From Planctomycetaceae bacterium (GTDB taxonomy: Bacteria > Planctomycetota > Planctomycetia > Pirellulales > UBA7805), in contig CACOUL010000001.1 in assembly GCA_902630355.1 (NCBI GenBank), positions 62,001-126,000 of the forward strand: a stretch of 64,000 nucleotides of DNA. Direction: 5' to 3'. Under the pieces are notes generated by a model. That model had not been told where the DNA came from. It searched no databases and saw nothing but the letters and a program-made list of their open reading frames with translations. Both the position numbers and the translations under genes were made by a program. Each line of letters starts with the position of its first letter. Position 1 is the stretch's first letter. Below, piece after piece: positions 1 to 7,931 of this stretch.

Positions 1-751
1 GATGGGTAACGTCGCGGCGGCTTCCATCTTCGTACCCTGCGATCGCAACGATTCGATGCGAGGCGCCCACGCCGAGAGTCAGTTGGGCGGGGTAAAGAGC
101 CAAACGGTCCACTCGCGGGGGCTTTGTTTCGTCGTCAAGTGCGCCCTGCCTAATCCACTCCGCGAGCGTTCTGTATTCTACGCTTCCGGGTTTAACGCGA
201 CTCCCACCGGTATGTGGTACTGCACCAATGGCTTTTTTCAAAAGTAGACTTTCTTCCGGCAAACTTTTATTGACTCTCCGTCCGACCCATTGCCGGGTGA
301 TGACCTGATAATCGCCGGTTGGATCATATCCGAAGAGGGAGAGCCCGAATCCGTCCTGACCGGAGGCCGCTCCGTGGCATGCACCACTGTTACATCCCGA
401 CTTCGTGAGCACCGGAATCACGTCGTTTCGAAAACTAATTTGCTTCTCGGTCGGCAGTCGCTGGACCCGCAGAGGTATCGATAGAGACTGATCTCCTCTC
501 CCGACAATCAAGCGTGTTTCACCGGGCTTCATCGGATAAACCGTTAGACCGTCAATGCGCGCGACCTGCTCGTTCTCTATTTGCAATTCGCATTCACTTG
601 TCACGTCGTAGTCCCGATCGCCCCTCGACTCCGTGGCCACAATCGATGCAGGATGTCCGTCGAGCACCACCTCCTCCGGAACCACCGAGAAACCATTCGG
701 CATCGCCGTGGCAACGAGTACGACCAGCGGAAAACACGTGGCGTGGATCAT
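1..751 (-). CDS. Ig-like / DUF1549-type planctomycete cytochrome protein (3' part outside window)
   Basis: Reading the minus strand from an ATG at 751 gives an open frame that runs off the window edge, so only about 250 N-terminal residues are visible. A hydrophobic leader (residues 3-18) indicates export. Residues 28-100 resemble a bacterial Ig-like domain, and a second Ig-like stretch starts near 225. Between them is CNSGACH (C120, C125, H126), the haem-like motif typical of planctomycete proteins carrying DUF1549 and DUF1553 downstream. The start codon overlaps the stop of the PPC-domain gene as ATGA, implying translational coupling. The family is surface or periplasmic and of unknown biochemical role. 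The DUF1549/DUF1553 part is expected but not visible here. Confidence 0.8.
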   Translation of the reverse strand, partial: MIHATCFPLVVLVATAMPNGFSVVPEEVVLDGHPASIVATESRGDRDYDVTSECELQIENEQVARIDGLTVYPMKPGETRLIVGRGDQSLSIPLRVQRLPTEKQISFRNDVIPVLTKSGCNSGACHGAASGQDGFGLSLFGYDPTGDYQVITRQWVGRRVNKSLPEESLLLKKAIGAVPHTGGSRVKPGSVEYRTLAEWIRQGALDDETKPPRVDRLALYPAQLTLGVGASHRIVAIAGYEDGSRRDVTH

Positions 752-3219
752 GGCCTTCCATTCCCCTTTTCGCGGCGCTTGCGCGCCTCGGAACGAAGAC
801 GCTCCAACCGGGTCAGGGCATCTGCATTTTGAGCTACCTGAGAATCCTCGGCATCCGGCTCGCTCCCTGAAGTGATCGTCAGCGTCACCGCATCACCCTT
901 GGAGGTAATCTGTTCTCCACCCACGGGGACATGCAACCGTAACCCAATCCCCCGATAGGCATCGGGTGCCACCGCATTGTCGACCGACAGCGGAATTGAT
1001 ACCTGCTCGTCTCCGGAACGAAACGTGCCGCCCTCGCTGCGAACTCCTTCGGGCAACCCGGTGAGTTCTACTGTGGCTTCACCTTCAAACGGCTCCAGGC
1101 CGACGACCTTGCCCGCGAGCGTCGCCTTTCCACCAACCGAAAGTTCAGTATCAGCAATCGCAACTTGAGCGTAGCCCTTGCGGACATTCAAAGGCACCAT
1201 TTGGGTCGAAGCCCACATCCAATTATTTTCCTGACCTGCGACCCCCATGACGTAAAGCTGCCAATCGCGCGGAGTGATCATCGGATGGGCCGTGAGCTTA
1301 AAGGTCGCTTCCGCCTCACCCGGCGGAATCACCTCTCCGGAACTCGTTGTGATGCCCGGGGGAAGAAACGGCATGGTCAGGCGAATCTCCTCATCAAATC
1401 CCTTGTCTCGCACTGCGCGCACCGTAAGCTCCCATTCACCGTTTCGAACAATCGGACCTTCCGGCGGGATCGCCTCCAACCGGAAGGGAAGTTGATCGAC
1501 GACCGCAATCGGTACGCGATCGGCAATCCGTGTCTTCAACAAGGTGTTTCCCGGATTGGCACGCAGTAAATCAGCAAAGTGATAGTAGCCTCCGCGAATA
1601 TTCGTTCCTTCATCCTCGGGGCGTCCTACCATTTCGAAGAGACCTCCGGTCAGTGGCGCATCGTCAGCAGCAGTAAACACCACAGGAAAGGCAGTGGTCC
1701 CGGCGGGTATCGTTTGCGTCTCGAGCGTAACCCCCTCTGGAAGCTGAGGAATCTCCAAGGCCATACGACCATTAAAATCTCGCGTACGAATGCGCACCAA
1801 CGCTGCAAAGCGGTTGCCCCGGCCGACAAATATCTGTTGGCGGTATTGTCCGTACAACTCATTGGGATCCTGCACGCGCGGCAGCCGCACGATCAACCAC
1901 GGATTCACTGTGGAACACTCAAGGCGATAAACATGCAGTGGACTCCCGGCGCCGAGTCGGTCGCGTATTTCGACATAGTAGGTGCCATCGCTCGGAACTT
2001 TCACGCGCAAATAGCTATCCGGCCCGCGTGGCTCCGCATCCGCGTGCTCGGTTACCCGGCCGCCGTCATCATTTGCATTCAGTCGAACACCTTGCTGATC
2101 GTAGATCGAAATAGCTGAATCGAGCGGACTCCGCATGCGGCGCGCGAAGATTTCGACGTTCAAAACCTGGCCCTCTTTTGCCTCAAATGCATACCAATCG
2201 CGGTCGCCTGGCACCGAGATCACTCCGCAAGGCGCCTGCGCAACGCTAAATCGATTGGCAGCATCCCGCCGATCATTAGGCTCATTTTCTAAGAGATTTT
2301 CATGATCGCTCACGCGAAACGGGATGGGGGTCGGTGCGTGTCGCCCCTCCGGGCCGAGTGCAAAACTAAAGCTGCGTCCCGGGTTTTTGGGTACCGTTAC
2401 CTTCCGAGAATACGCTCCAGCGCCGTCGCCGCGAAACTCAACCGTCAATGCGGAATCTTTGGCCGCCCCGGGAGGAAATATCGCCTGCGGACGCGGAAAC
2501 GTACCGGCAACGAGCACGTAATGACTTTGATCATTCCCCTCGCCGAGCAACTCGCGGATCTCGATTTCGTATCGACCGGTTTTCTCAATCGCGTAGGCAA
2601 ACATCGGGTCACCGACCGTAAACGGATGGCCGGTCGATTCCACCAACCGTTTGCCAGCGTCATCAAAGAGCGTCACAACCGTGTCGAGTGCCGTGTTTCC
2701 AAGGCGCATAGCAAGCACCTCGACTCGAAGAATATCACCCTCGGCGAGATCAAGTTCATAACGATCTGTATCTCCGTGGGGCAGGGTACCGTAATATGCG
2801 AAGCCGGGTTCGATTTGCTGTAAATTGCCCTCTCGGCCCTCGTCCGGTCCTCCCTCAGCTTCAGCCTCGGCTTTTAACGCGTGCGGAACTACGTAAAGCG
2901 GGCGATACTCCGTCAGTCCGGATCGCGTGCGCAGGTGTCCAATGTGTTCGCCAATCCGGCAATCTTCAGCTACGCGTAAGATGACGCGACACGTCTCCTG
3001 CTCATGCCGGATATCCACCACTTCAAAGCCTTCCTCATAGAAGTGCAGATCGAGCGGATCCTCCATCCGCTCTCCTTCCAAAATCAGCTCGGTGGTCGCG
3101 CCCCGCTCGATTGCACCGGGAACAAATCGCGCCAGTCGAGGAGATGCCGCCTGACTCGCCGAAACGGCAATCAGAAGACAAGTGACGAATGTCACTTTGA
3201 GAATGGCCCGTCGACACAT
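748..3219 (-). CDS. Exported PPC-domain (pre-peptidase C-terminal) repeat protein
   Basis: Encodes about 823 residues from the ATG at 3219; a TTG nine codons upstream (3246) is possible, but neither has a strong Shine-Dalgarno site. A signal peptide precedes a long beta-rich protein. Two segments, about residues 165-235 and 345-430, have the PPC pattern: a Gly-Asp-x-Asp strand, an asymmetric core about lifestyle of the domain seen as L-D-T/S-x-V/I-T/S-L/I-F/Y-D, then a G-x-Y-x-[VI]-x-[IV]-x-D/E-x-L-G end. The C-terminal 25 residues are charged and probably helical. It lies 29 bases after a DUF1501 gene and overlaps the next gene by four bases, so the three form one operon. PPC domains usually help secretion or substrate contact; no catalytic domain is recognisable. 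Probably a surface structural or adhesion partner of its neighbours. Confidence 0.75.
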   Translation of the reverse strand: MCRRAILKVTFVTCLLIAVSASQAASPRLARFVPGAIERGATTELILEGERMEDPLDLHFYEEGFEVVDIRHEQETCRVILRVAEDCRIGEHIGHLRTRSGLTEYRPLYVVPHALKAEAEAEGGPDEGREGNLQQIEPGFAYYGTLPHGDTDRYELDLAEGDILRVEVLAMRLGNTALDTVVTLFDDAGKRLVESTGHPFTVGDPMFAYAIEKTGRYEIEIRELLGEGNDQSHYVLVAGTFPRPQAIFPPGAAKDSALTVEFRGDGAGAYSRKVTVPKNPGRSFSFALGPEGRHAPTPIPFRVSDHENLLENEPNDRRDAANRFSVAQAPCGVISVPGDRDWYAFEAKEGQVLNVEIFARRMRSPLDSAISIYDQQGVRLNANDDGGRVTEHADAEPRGPDSYLRVKVPSDGTYYVEIRDRLGAGSPLHVYRLECSTVNPWLIVRLPRVQDPNELYGQYRQQIFVGRGNRFAALVRIRTRDFNGRMALEIPQLPEGVTLETQTIPAGTTAFPVVFTAADDAPLTGGLFEMVGRPEDEGTNIRGGYYHFADLLRANPGNTLLKTRIADRVPIAVVDQLPFRLEAIPPEGPIVRNGEWELTVRAVRDKGFDEEIRLTMPFLPPGITTSSGEVIPPGEAEATFKLTAHPMITPRDWQLYVMGVAGQENNWMWASTQMVPLNVRKGYAQVAIADTELSVGGKATLAGKVVGLEPFEGEATVELTGLPEGVRSEGGTFRSGDEQVSIPLSVDNAVAPDAYRGIGLRLHVPVGGEQITSKGDAVTLTITSGSEPDAEDSQVAQNADALTRLERLRSEARKRREKGNGRP

Positions 3220-3248
3220 AAGATCGCTCGCAGTACGAGATATCAATT

Positions 3249-4535
3249 CTACAACAGCAACTCTTTCCGCACTTCGCCGCCACGAACGATCTCGATGGGG
3301 CGATCACCGGGCGCCATCAATGTCTCTCGACTATCGATTCCCAACAAGTGATAGATCGTGCTCGTCCAATCAGGTATGGTCAGCGGGTCGCGAGCCGGCT
3401 CCGCTGCGATCGCATCCGATGCTCCATAGACGAGACCGCGCTGGACCCCGCCTCCCGCCATCGCGATACTGAATACCTTGCCCCAGTGGTCGCGGCCCGC
3501 AAGCGTATTGATGCGTGGAGTTCGCCCGAATTCAGTGGAAGCGACCACCAGTGTCCGCTCGAGCATTCCCCGTGCCTCAAGGTCGGTAACGAGCGCGGCA
3601 AAGGCTTGATCAAATGGCGGAACGTGTTTCTTGATTCCTGGCTCGAGCTTCGCGTGATGATCCCACTCGCCATATTGCACAGTGATAAACCGAACCCCCG
3701 CTTCTACAAGCCGACGCGCCATCAGCAAACGCGCACCCACCTCGCTTGGACCGTACGCCTCACGCGTCGCTTCACTTTCCCGGGAAAGGTCAAACGCCTT
3801 TTTCGCCCGCTCGGAATGAATGAGGGCATAAGCCCGCTGATAAAATGAATCGAGCGCATCGAGCTGGTCGTCGCTGTGGGCGATTGAAAAATCACCGTTC
3901 ACCGCGGAGAGCATCTTTTTACGTCGCTCGAAGCGGTCACCGTCGATTCCCGCAGGCAGACTCAGATCACGTACCTTGAAATCATCCTTGACGGGGTCTG
4001 CCCCCAATGAGAAGCCGTTGTATTTTGCACTGAGAAAACCGGGTCCTGAGGAAGCATCGATCTGGTTCGGAATATTGATGAAGGGCGGCATTTCATTACG
4101 ATCGCCCAACTTGTAGGAAACGACACTCCCAAAACTCGGGTACGATACGACCGGACTCGGATCGTAACCGGTGAACATAATATGGACGCCGCGGTCGTGA
4201 TCATTCTCCCCGTGGGTCATCGAGCGGATCGTGGTAATTCGGTCCGCAATTTTTGCCGTGTGGGGCATCAATTCGTTGAAGCGAATTCCCGGCAGCACGG
4301 TCGGAATACTGCCGAACATCCCCCGGTTTTCTACCGCTGCGTTCGGCTTCGGATCCCACGATTCCTGCTGCGCGATCCCACCCTGCAAAAACAGATAGAT
4401 AATCGAGTCGGCCTTTGCCAAAGGCGATACGCCGCCGAACGATTGAAGGCGAAACAGATCGGGAAGCGACAGGCCAATACCGCCGGCAAATCCGAGGCGT
4501 AGCAATTGACGACGTGAGTGGGTGGGGCGTGGCAT
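3249..4535 (-). CDS. DUF1501 protein with Tat-type leader
   Basis: A 428-residue protein. Its N-terminus has SRRQLLRLG followed by a hydrophobic stretch, a Tat-like signal, so it is probably exported folded. The body matches DUF1501, a sulfatase-like alkaline-phosphatase-superfamily fold: FLQGG with a following SWDPKP near the start, RSMTHGENDH in the middle, EFGRTP, then AGRDHWGK and AGGGVQRG towards the C-terminus, and a final HLLGID. The family is abundant in planctomycetes and usually sits beside DUF1549/DUF1553 proteins, as here. The enzymatic activity of the family is not established. It is the first gene of a three-gene minus-strand operon. The ATG start at 4535 places the twin arginines at residues 8-9. 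Confidence 0.88.
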   Translation of the reverse strand: MPRPTHSRRQLLRLGFAGGIGLSLPDLFRLQSFGGVSPLAKADSIIYLFLQGGIAQQESWDPKPNAAVENRGMFGSIPTVLPGIRFNELMPHTAKIADRITTIRSMTHGENDHDRGVHIMFTGYDPSPVVSYPSFGSVVSYKLGDRNEMPPFINIPNQIDASSGPGFLSAKYNGFSLGADPVKDDFKVRDLSLPAGIDGDRFERRKKMLSAVNGDFSIAHSDDQLDALDSFYQRAYALIHSERAKKAFDLSRESEATREAYGPSEVGARLLMARRLVEAGVRFITVQYGEWDHHAKLEPGIKKHVPPFDQAFAALVTDLEARGMLERTLVVASTEFGRTPRINTLAGRDHWGKVFSIAMAGGGVQRGLVYGASDAIAAEPARDPLTIPDWTSTIYHLLGIDSRETLMAPGDRPIEIVRGGEVRKELLL

Positions 4536-4572
4536 TTTCCCATTATAGCAAGAGATTCAGCTCGTCATACGT

Positions 4573-4995
4573 CTAATATGACATCGGTTTTTTAAGATCG
4601 CACCACGGTTTTTCCTCACAGACATCAACCAGCGCTGGTCCATCAAAATGAGCGGGAGACAAAATTGCTAAAAACACCAATGGTTCCGCTGAATTGTTAT
4701 ACGTCCCATGTACGACATTTTCCGGGATATGCGCTGCCTCACCAGGCCCCAGCCGCCGGCACTCCTCGTCAACCCACTGCTCCGCGGTACCCGAGATCAC
4801 ATAAATGATCTCTTCCAACTCCGGATGCCGATGAAACTGATGCGCCTTACCCGCAGGCATGCGGACCCGCACAAGCAACAAGCCCTCTGCCGCAGCCAAT
4901 CCCGGACGCACAAGCCAATCGTGTGGACCCCAGGGCAACTCATCAACCTCGACGTCATCCGATCCGATAAAACGCAACAGTTTTTCTTTGCCCAT
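4573..4995 (-). CDS. Small single-domain cupin protein
   Basis: The chosen start gives 140 residues (ATG at 4995) because GAGGAA lies about eight bases upstream; a longer frame to 5151 would overlap the divergent MoaD-like gene and adds no conserved sequence. Cupin motif 1 is visible as HQFHRH...E followed by YVISG, and motif 2 as GEAAHIPENVVHGTYN, giving the usual metal-binding His/His/Glu/His set. No signal peptide, so cytoplasmic. It is transcribed divergently from the molybdenum block with about 150 bases between, so shared regulation is possible. Substrate unknown; the family ranges from sugar isomerases to dioxygenases and small-molecule sensors. Confidence 0.8.
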   Translation of the reverse strand: MGKEKLLRFIGSDDVEVDELPWGPHDWLVRPGLAAAEGLLLVRVRMPAGKAHQFHRHPELEEIIYVISGTAEQWVDEECRRLGPGEAAHIPENVVHGTYNNSAEPLVFLAILSPAHFDGPALVDVCEEKPWCDLKKPMSY

Positions 4996-5144
4996 CAAAT
5001 CGATTCCTCGTTTGCACGCTCGTTTGCACGATTGGTGATCTTTATCCGGACCACCCTCCACAAGTATACTGCCCCATAAGTCGGCGTGAAGGAGAGCTGA
5101 TCGGCCGACCGACAGAATCCGACCCGAAGACAGAAAGATTATAC

Positions 5145-5423
5145 GTGACAATTACGGTCTATTTCACGGCTCATCTCAAGGCGGCCGCTGGCAGTGCGCG
5201 TCAAACGCTCCCGTTGGAACCTGGCGGCACGCTCGCAGATTGCTTTAGCCTCGTGTGCGACCGCGCGAGTGATGCGCTTCGAACCTTGATCGTCGACGAG
5301 CGGGGAGAACTCCGCCCCTCGATCATCCTTTGCGTGAACGATGAGCAGACATCCCTGACCGACCCTACCCCACTAGCAGAGGATTCTGAAGTCACCTTCC
5401 TCGCTGCGATCAGTGGCGGGTGA
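5145..5423 (+). CDS. MoaD/ThiS-family ubiquitin-like sulfur carrier
   Basis: A 92-residue beta-grasp protein starting at a GTG. It begins with the ITVYFTAHLK strand, has the acidic loop and a VNDEQT turn, and ends exactly in Gly-Gly (SGG), the tail that an E1-like enzyme adenylates and that is then thiocarboxylated. In molybdopterin synthesis MoaD donates sulfur to precursor Z together with MoaE; ThiS and CysO relatives serve other pathways. The next gene is a HesA-type E1 enzyme seven bases downstream, and modABC follow, so a molybdenum-cofactor role is most likely. MoaE and MoaA are not in this window, so which pathway it serves is inferred. Confidence 0.82.
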   Translation: MTITVYFTAHLKAAAGSARQTLPLEPGGTLADCFSLVCDRASDALRTLIVDERGELRPSIILCVNDEQTSLTDPTPLAEDSEVTFLAAISGG

Positions 5424-5430
5424 ATCGACG

Positions 5431-6207
5431 ATGTCCGGAGAAGACCACGTGACCGAACACCGGCACCAATTAACGGACGAGGAACGGGCGACCTACGAAT
5501 GGCAAATGTGGGTTGACGGATTCGGTGAGCAGGGCCAGGAAAAACTAAAATCCGCAACCGTTCTGGTCTCCCGCGTTGGCGGTTTGGGCAGCGTGGTTGC
5601 CTATGAACTCGCAGCCGCCGGGGTGGGGCATTTGATCATCGCGCATGGCGGTAACATTAAACACAGCGACTTAAACCGCCAGCTCCTGATGACGCACGCG
5701 CGGCTCGGCACCTCGCGCGTTGCCTCCGCCGAGCAGCGACTGCACGATTTAAACCCCTCGATGAAAATCACGTCCTTTGCTGAAAATGTTTCTTCGGAAA
5801 ATATCGATCGGCTCGCGGCACAAGCGGATTGCATTGTGGACTGCGCACCGCTTTTTGAGGAACGATTTCTCATGAATCAAGCTGCAATAAGTCGAAACAT
5901 CCCACTTGTTGAGTGTGCGATGTTCGACTTAGAATTTCAGCTAACAACGATCATTCCCGGGCAAACGCCATGCCTTCGATGCCTCTATCCACAAGAGGTA
6001 CCTCATTGGACACGGCAATTCCCCGTATTCGGCGCTGTCTCGGCGACGGTTGGCGCAATGGGTGCGATGGAGGCGATCAAGGTGCTTTCCGGGTTGGATG
6101 CCCCCCTGTACGGTAAGATGCTCTGCGGCGATCTACGATTGATGAGATTTCGCACCCTCGCAATCAACAAAAACCCACAATGCGTTGCGTGCGGAACACC
6201 GGCTTGA
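5431..6207 (+). CDS. hesA: HesA/MoeB/ThiF-family E1-like adenylating enzyme, HesA type
   Basis: About 258 residues from the ATG at 5431 (a GTG at 5413, inside the MoaD-like gene, would add six residues; GGCGGGTGA precedes the ATG). The Rossmann nucleotide loop RVGGLGS is present, then AHGGNIKHSDLNRQ and VDCAPLFEERFLMN, which I recognise as the HesA version of motifs that in MoeB read DxD...SNLxRQ and DCTDN. Two CxxC pairs (CLRC and CVAC) should bind zinc. E1 enzymes of this family adenylate the C-terminal Gly of MoaD-like carriers, and one is encoded directly upstream. HesA proteins are known near nif genes and have been linked to molybdenum supply. Cytoplasmic. Confidence 0.85.
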   Translation: MSGEDHVTEHRHQLTDEERATYEWQMWVDGFGEQGQEKLKSATVLVSRVGGLGSVVAYELAAAGVGHLIIAHGGNIKHSDLNRQLLMTHARLGTSRVASAEQRLHDLNPSMKITSFAENVSSENIDRLAAQADCIVDCAPLFEERFLMNQAAISRNIPLVECAMFDLEFQLTTIIPGQTPCLRCLYPQEVPHWTRQFPVFGAVSATVGAMGAMEAIKVLSGLDAPLYGKMLCGDLRLMRFRTLAINKNPQCVACGTPA

Positions 6208-6279
6208 GATAGTCACAAAAACGCCCCGGCTAGGCAGTGGTCAATTACGTTTTTAGCGCGGGTGACATAATTCGATCTG

Positions 6280-7884
6280 ATGAAATCAACCCTCTTACCG
6301 TTTCGCCGACTTTCGCTTTTATCTTTGTTCGTGGTCTCGGGTGTCGCGCTCAGCATTCTCTTTGCCTCATTATCGTGGCTCGCCCGAGAAACCGGTTCGA
6401 GTCGCGTCTTCGATGGGGACCAGTCAGAACCGATCACCGTATTTGCTGCGGCCGGCATGCGCTATCCCATCGACCAAATTGCTGATGCTTATACGGCAGA
6501 ATACGGGACACCGATTCAAATACAGTATGGCGGATCAAATACGATGCTCTCACAACTCGAGGTGGGGCAGGGGGCCGATCTCTATATCGCCGCCGATGAA
6601 CAATATGTCGATCTTGCCCGAAACAAAGGCCTCGTGAATGAAAGAATGGCGATCGCCTCGCAAATCCCGGTGATCGTAACACGCCGAGGCGGACCGCACG
6701 ATATTTCTGATGTTTCAGACCTTTACCAGCGCACGCTTCGTTACGCGATCGGCGATCCACACGCGGCGGCCATCGGAAAAAAAACAAAAGAGGCACTCTC
6801 TCAGGGCGACGCCTGGGCAAAGCTCGTCGAGGGCGCCACGGTCCTCAAACCGACAGTCAACGAGATCGCGACCGCTGTGAGTCTCGGAAGCGTCGATGCG
6901 GGCATCGTGTGGGACAGCACAGCCGCTCACTATCCGGAGCTCGCAATCATCCGCGACCCTCGCTTGAGTCGTGGCGTATCGGATGCCGAACTTGCAATCA
7001 CATCGACCACCAAAAACGCCACCGGGGCACTTCATTTTGCCCGATACCTCACCTCCGCTGATCGAGGACTGCCCGCGTTTCAACAGCACGGATTCACACC
7101 GATTCAGGGCGATGACTGGGAGGAAACACCTCAAATCACATTTTTTGCCGGGGCGGTCAATCGACGTGCTGTCGAACCGGCGATCGAGGCATTCGAAAAA
7201 CGCGAAGGCGTGAAGGTGAACACAATCTATAACGGATGCGGCATCCTTACCGCCCAAATGCGATCCCTGCACAATAACCAAGGAGACGGCTTCCCCGATT
7301 CCTTCATGGCGTGCGACGTGTATTACATGGATGCCGTTCAGGATCTCTTTATGTCACCGGTGAACATTTCGGACACCGACATTGTGCTGGTTGTGCCGAA
7401 GGGAAACCCGAAGAACATCGCGACCCTCAAGGACCTTATCCGGCCCGGCATCCGCGTTGCCATCGGTCAACCGCGCCAGTGTACGATCGGGACCCTGACG
7501 CGACGTCTGCTCGAAGATCAGAACCTAGAAGAGAGGTTACTCCAGAGCGACAACATTGTGACTGAAACAACGAGCAGCGCACTGCTGGTGCCGAACATCG
7601 TTACCGGATCGGCAGACGTGGCGGTCGCCTACCGAGTGGATGCACAGTCAGTTGCAGACCAGGTCGATATCGTGCCGATTGACTCACCCCTCGCTAAGGC
7701 GATCCAACCTTTTGGCATTTCGAAACAGAGCAGATCAAAACGACTCAACGCGCGACTTTTTGACGCCATCTCGGCTGCCAAAGGAAATTTCGTCGATCAA
7801 GGCTTTACCTGGCGACTCGTCGATGGCGAGCGTCCAGCAATCTCCGCACCGACGAAGACGGAACCGAAAGACAGTGAACCTTAG
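6280..7884 (+). CDS. modA: Molybdate-type ABC transporter binding protein with two tandem ModA-like domains
   Basis: 534 residues, about twice the usual ModA. An uncleaved-looking hydrophobic segment (residues 11-33) without a lipobox Cys suggests a membrane anchor or signal. Domain 1 (about 50-282) starts ITVFAAAGM and contains YGGSNTMLSQLEVGQGADLYIAADEQY. Domain 2 (about 285-515) starts ITFFAGAVNRR and contains NGCGILTAQM and DVYYMDAVQDLF. Both follow the ModA/SBP type II plan with a strand, a Ser/Gly-rich oxyanion loop and a hinge (VNEIATAVSLGSVDAGIVWD in the first, LLVPNIVTGSADVAVAYRVD in the second). The gene lies 72 bases after the E1 gene and is followed by ModB and ModC. It should deliver molybdate, tungstate or a related oxyanion; the ligand cannot be read from the sequence. 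Confidence 0.85.
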   Translation: MKSTLLPFRRLSLLSLFVVSGVALSILFASLSWLARETGSSRVFDGDQSEPITVFAAAGMRYPIDQIADAYTAEYGTPIQIQYGGSNTMLSQLEVGQGADLYIAADEQYVDLARNKGLVNERMAIASQIPVIVTRRGGPHDISDVSDLYQRTLRYAIGDPHAAAIGKKTKEALSQGDAWAKLVEGATVLKPTVNEIATAVSLGSVDAGIVWDSTAAHYPELAIIRDPRLSRGVSDAELAITSTTKNATGALHFARYLTSADRGLPAFQQHGFTPIQGDDWEETPQITFFAGAVNRRAVEPAIEAFEKREGVKVNTIYNGCGILTAQMRSLHNNQGDGFPDSFMACDVYYMDAVQDLFMSPVNISDTDIVLVVPKGNPKNIATLKDLIRPGIRVAIGQPRQCTIGTLTRRLLEDQNLEERLLQSDNIVTETTSSALLVPNIVTGSADVAVAYRVDAQSVADQVDIVPIDSPLAKAIQPFGISKQSRSKRLNARLFDAISAAKGNFVDQGFTWRLVDGERPAISAPTKTEPKDSEP

Positions 7885-7931
7885 TCCGCGCTCACCTGCC
7901 TGACACCTCGCTGGCCCGAGGATGCTTTTGC

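Noticed and set aside
1579-2118. Plus-strand open frame of 179 codons inside the PPC gene
   Set aside because: Shadow of a well-supported minus-strand gene.
5001-5151. Longer cupin start at 5151
   Set aside because: It overlaps the divergent MoaD-like gene start; a GAGGAA site supports 4995.
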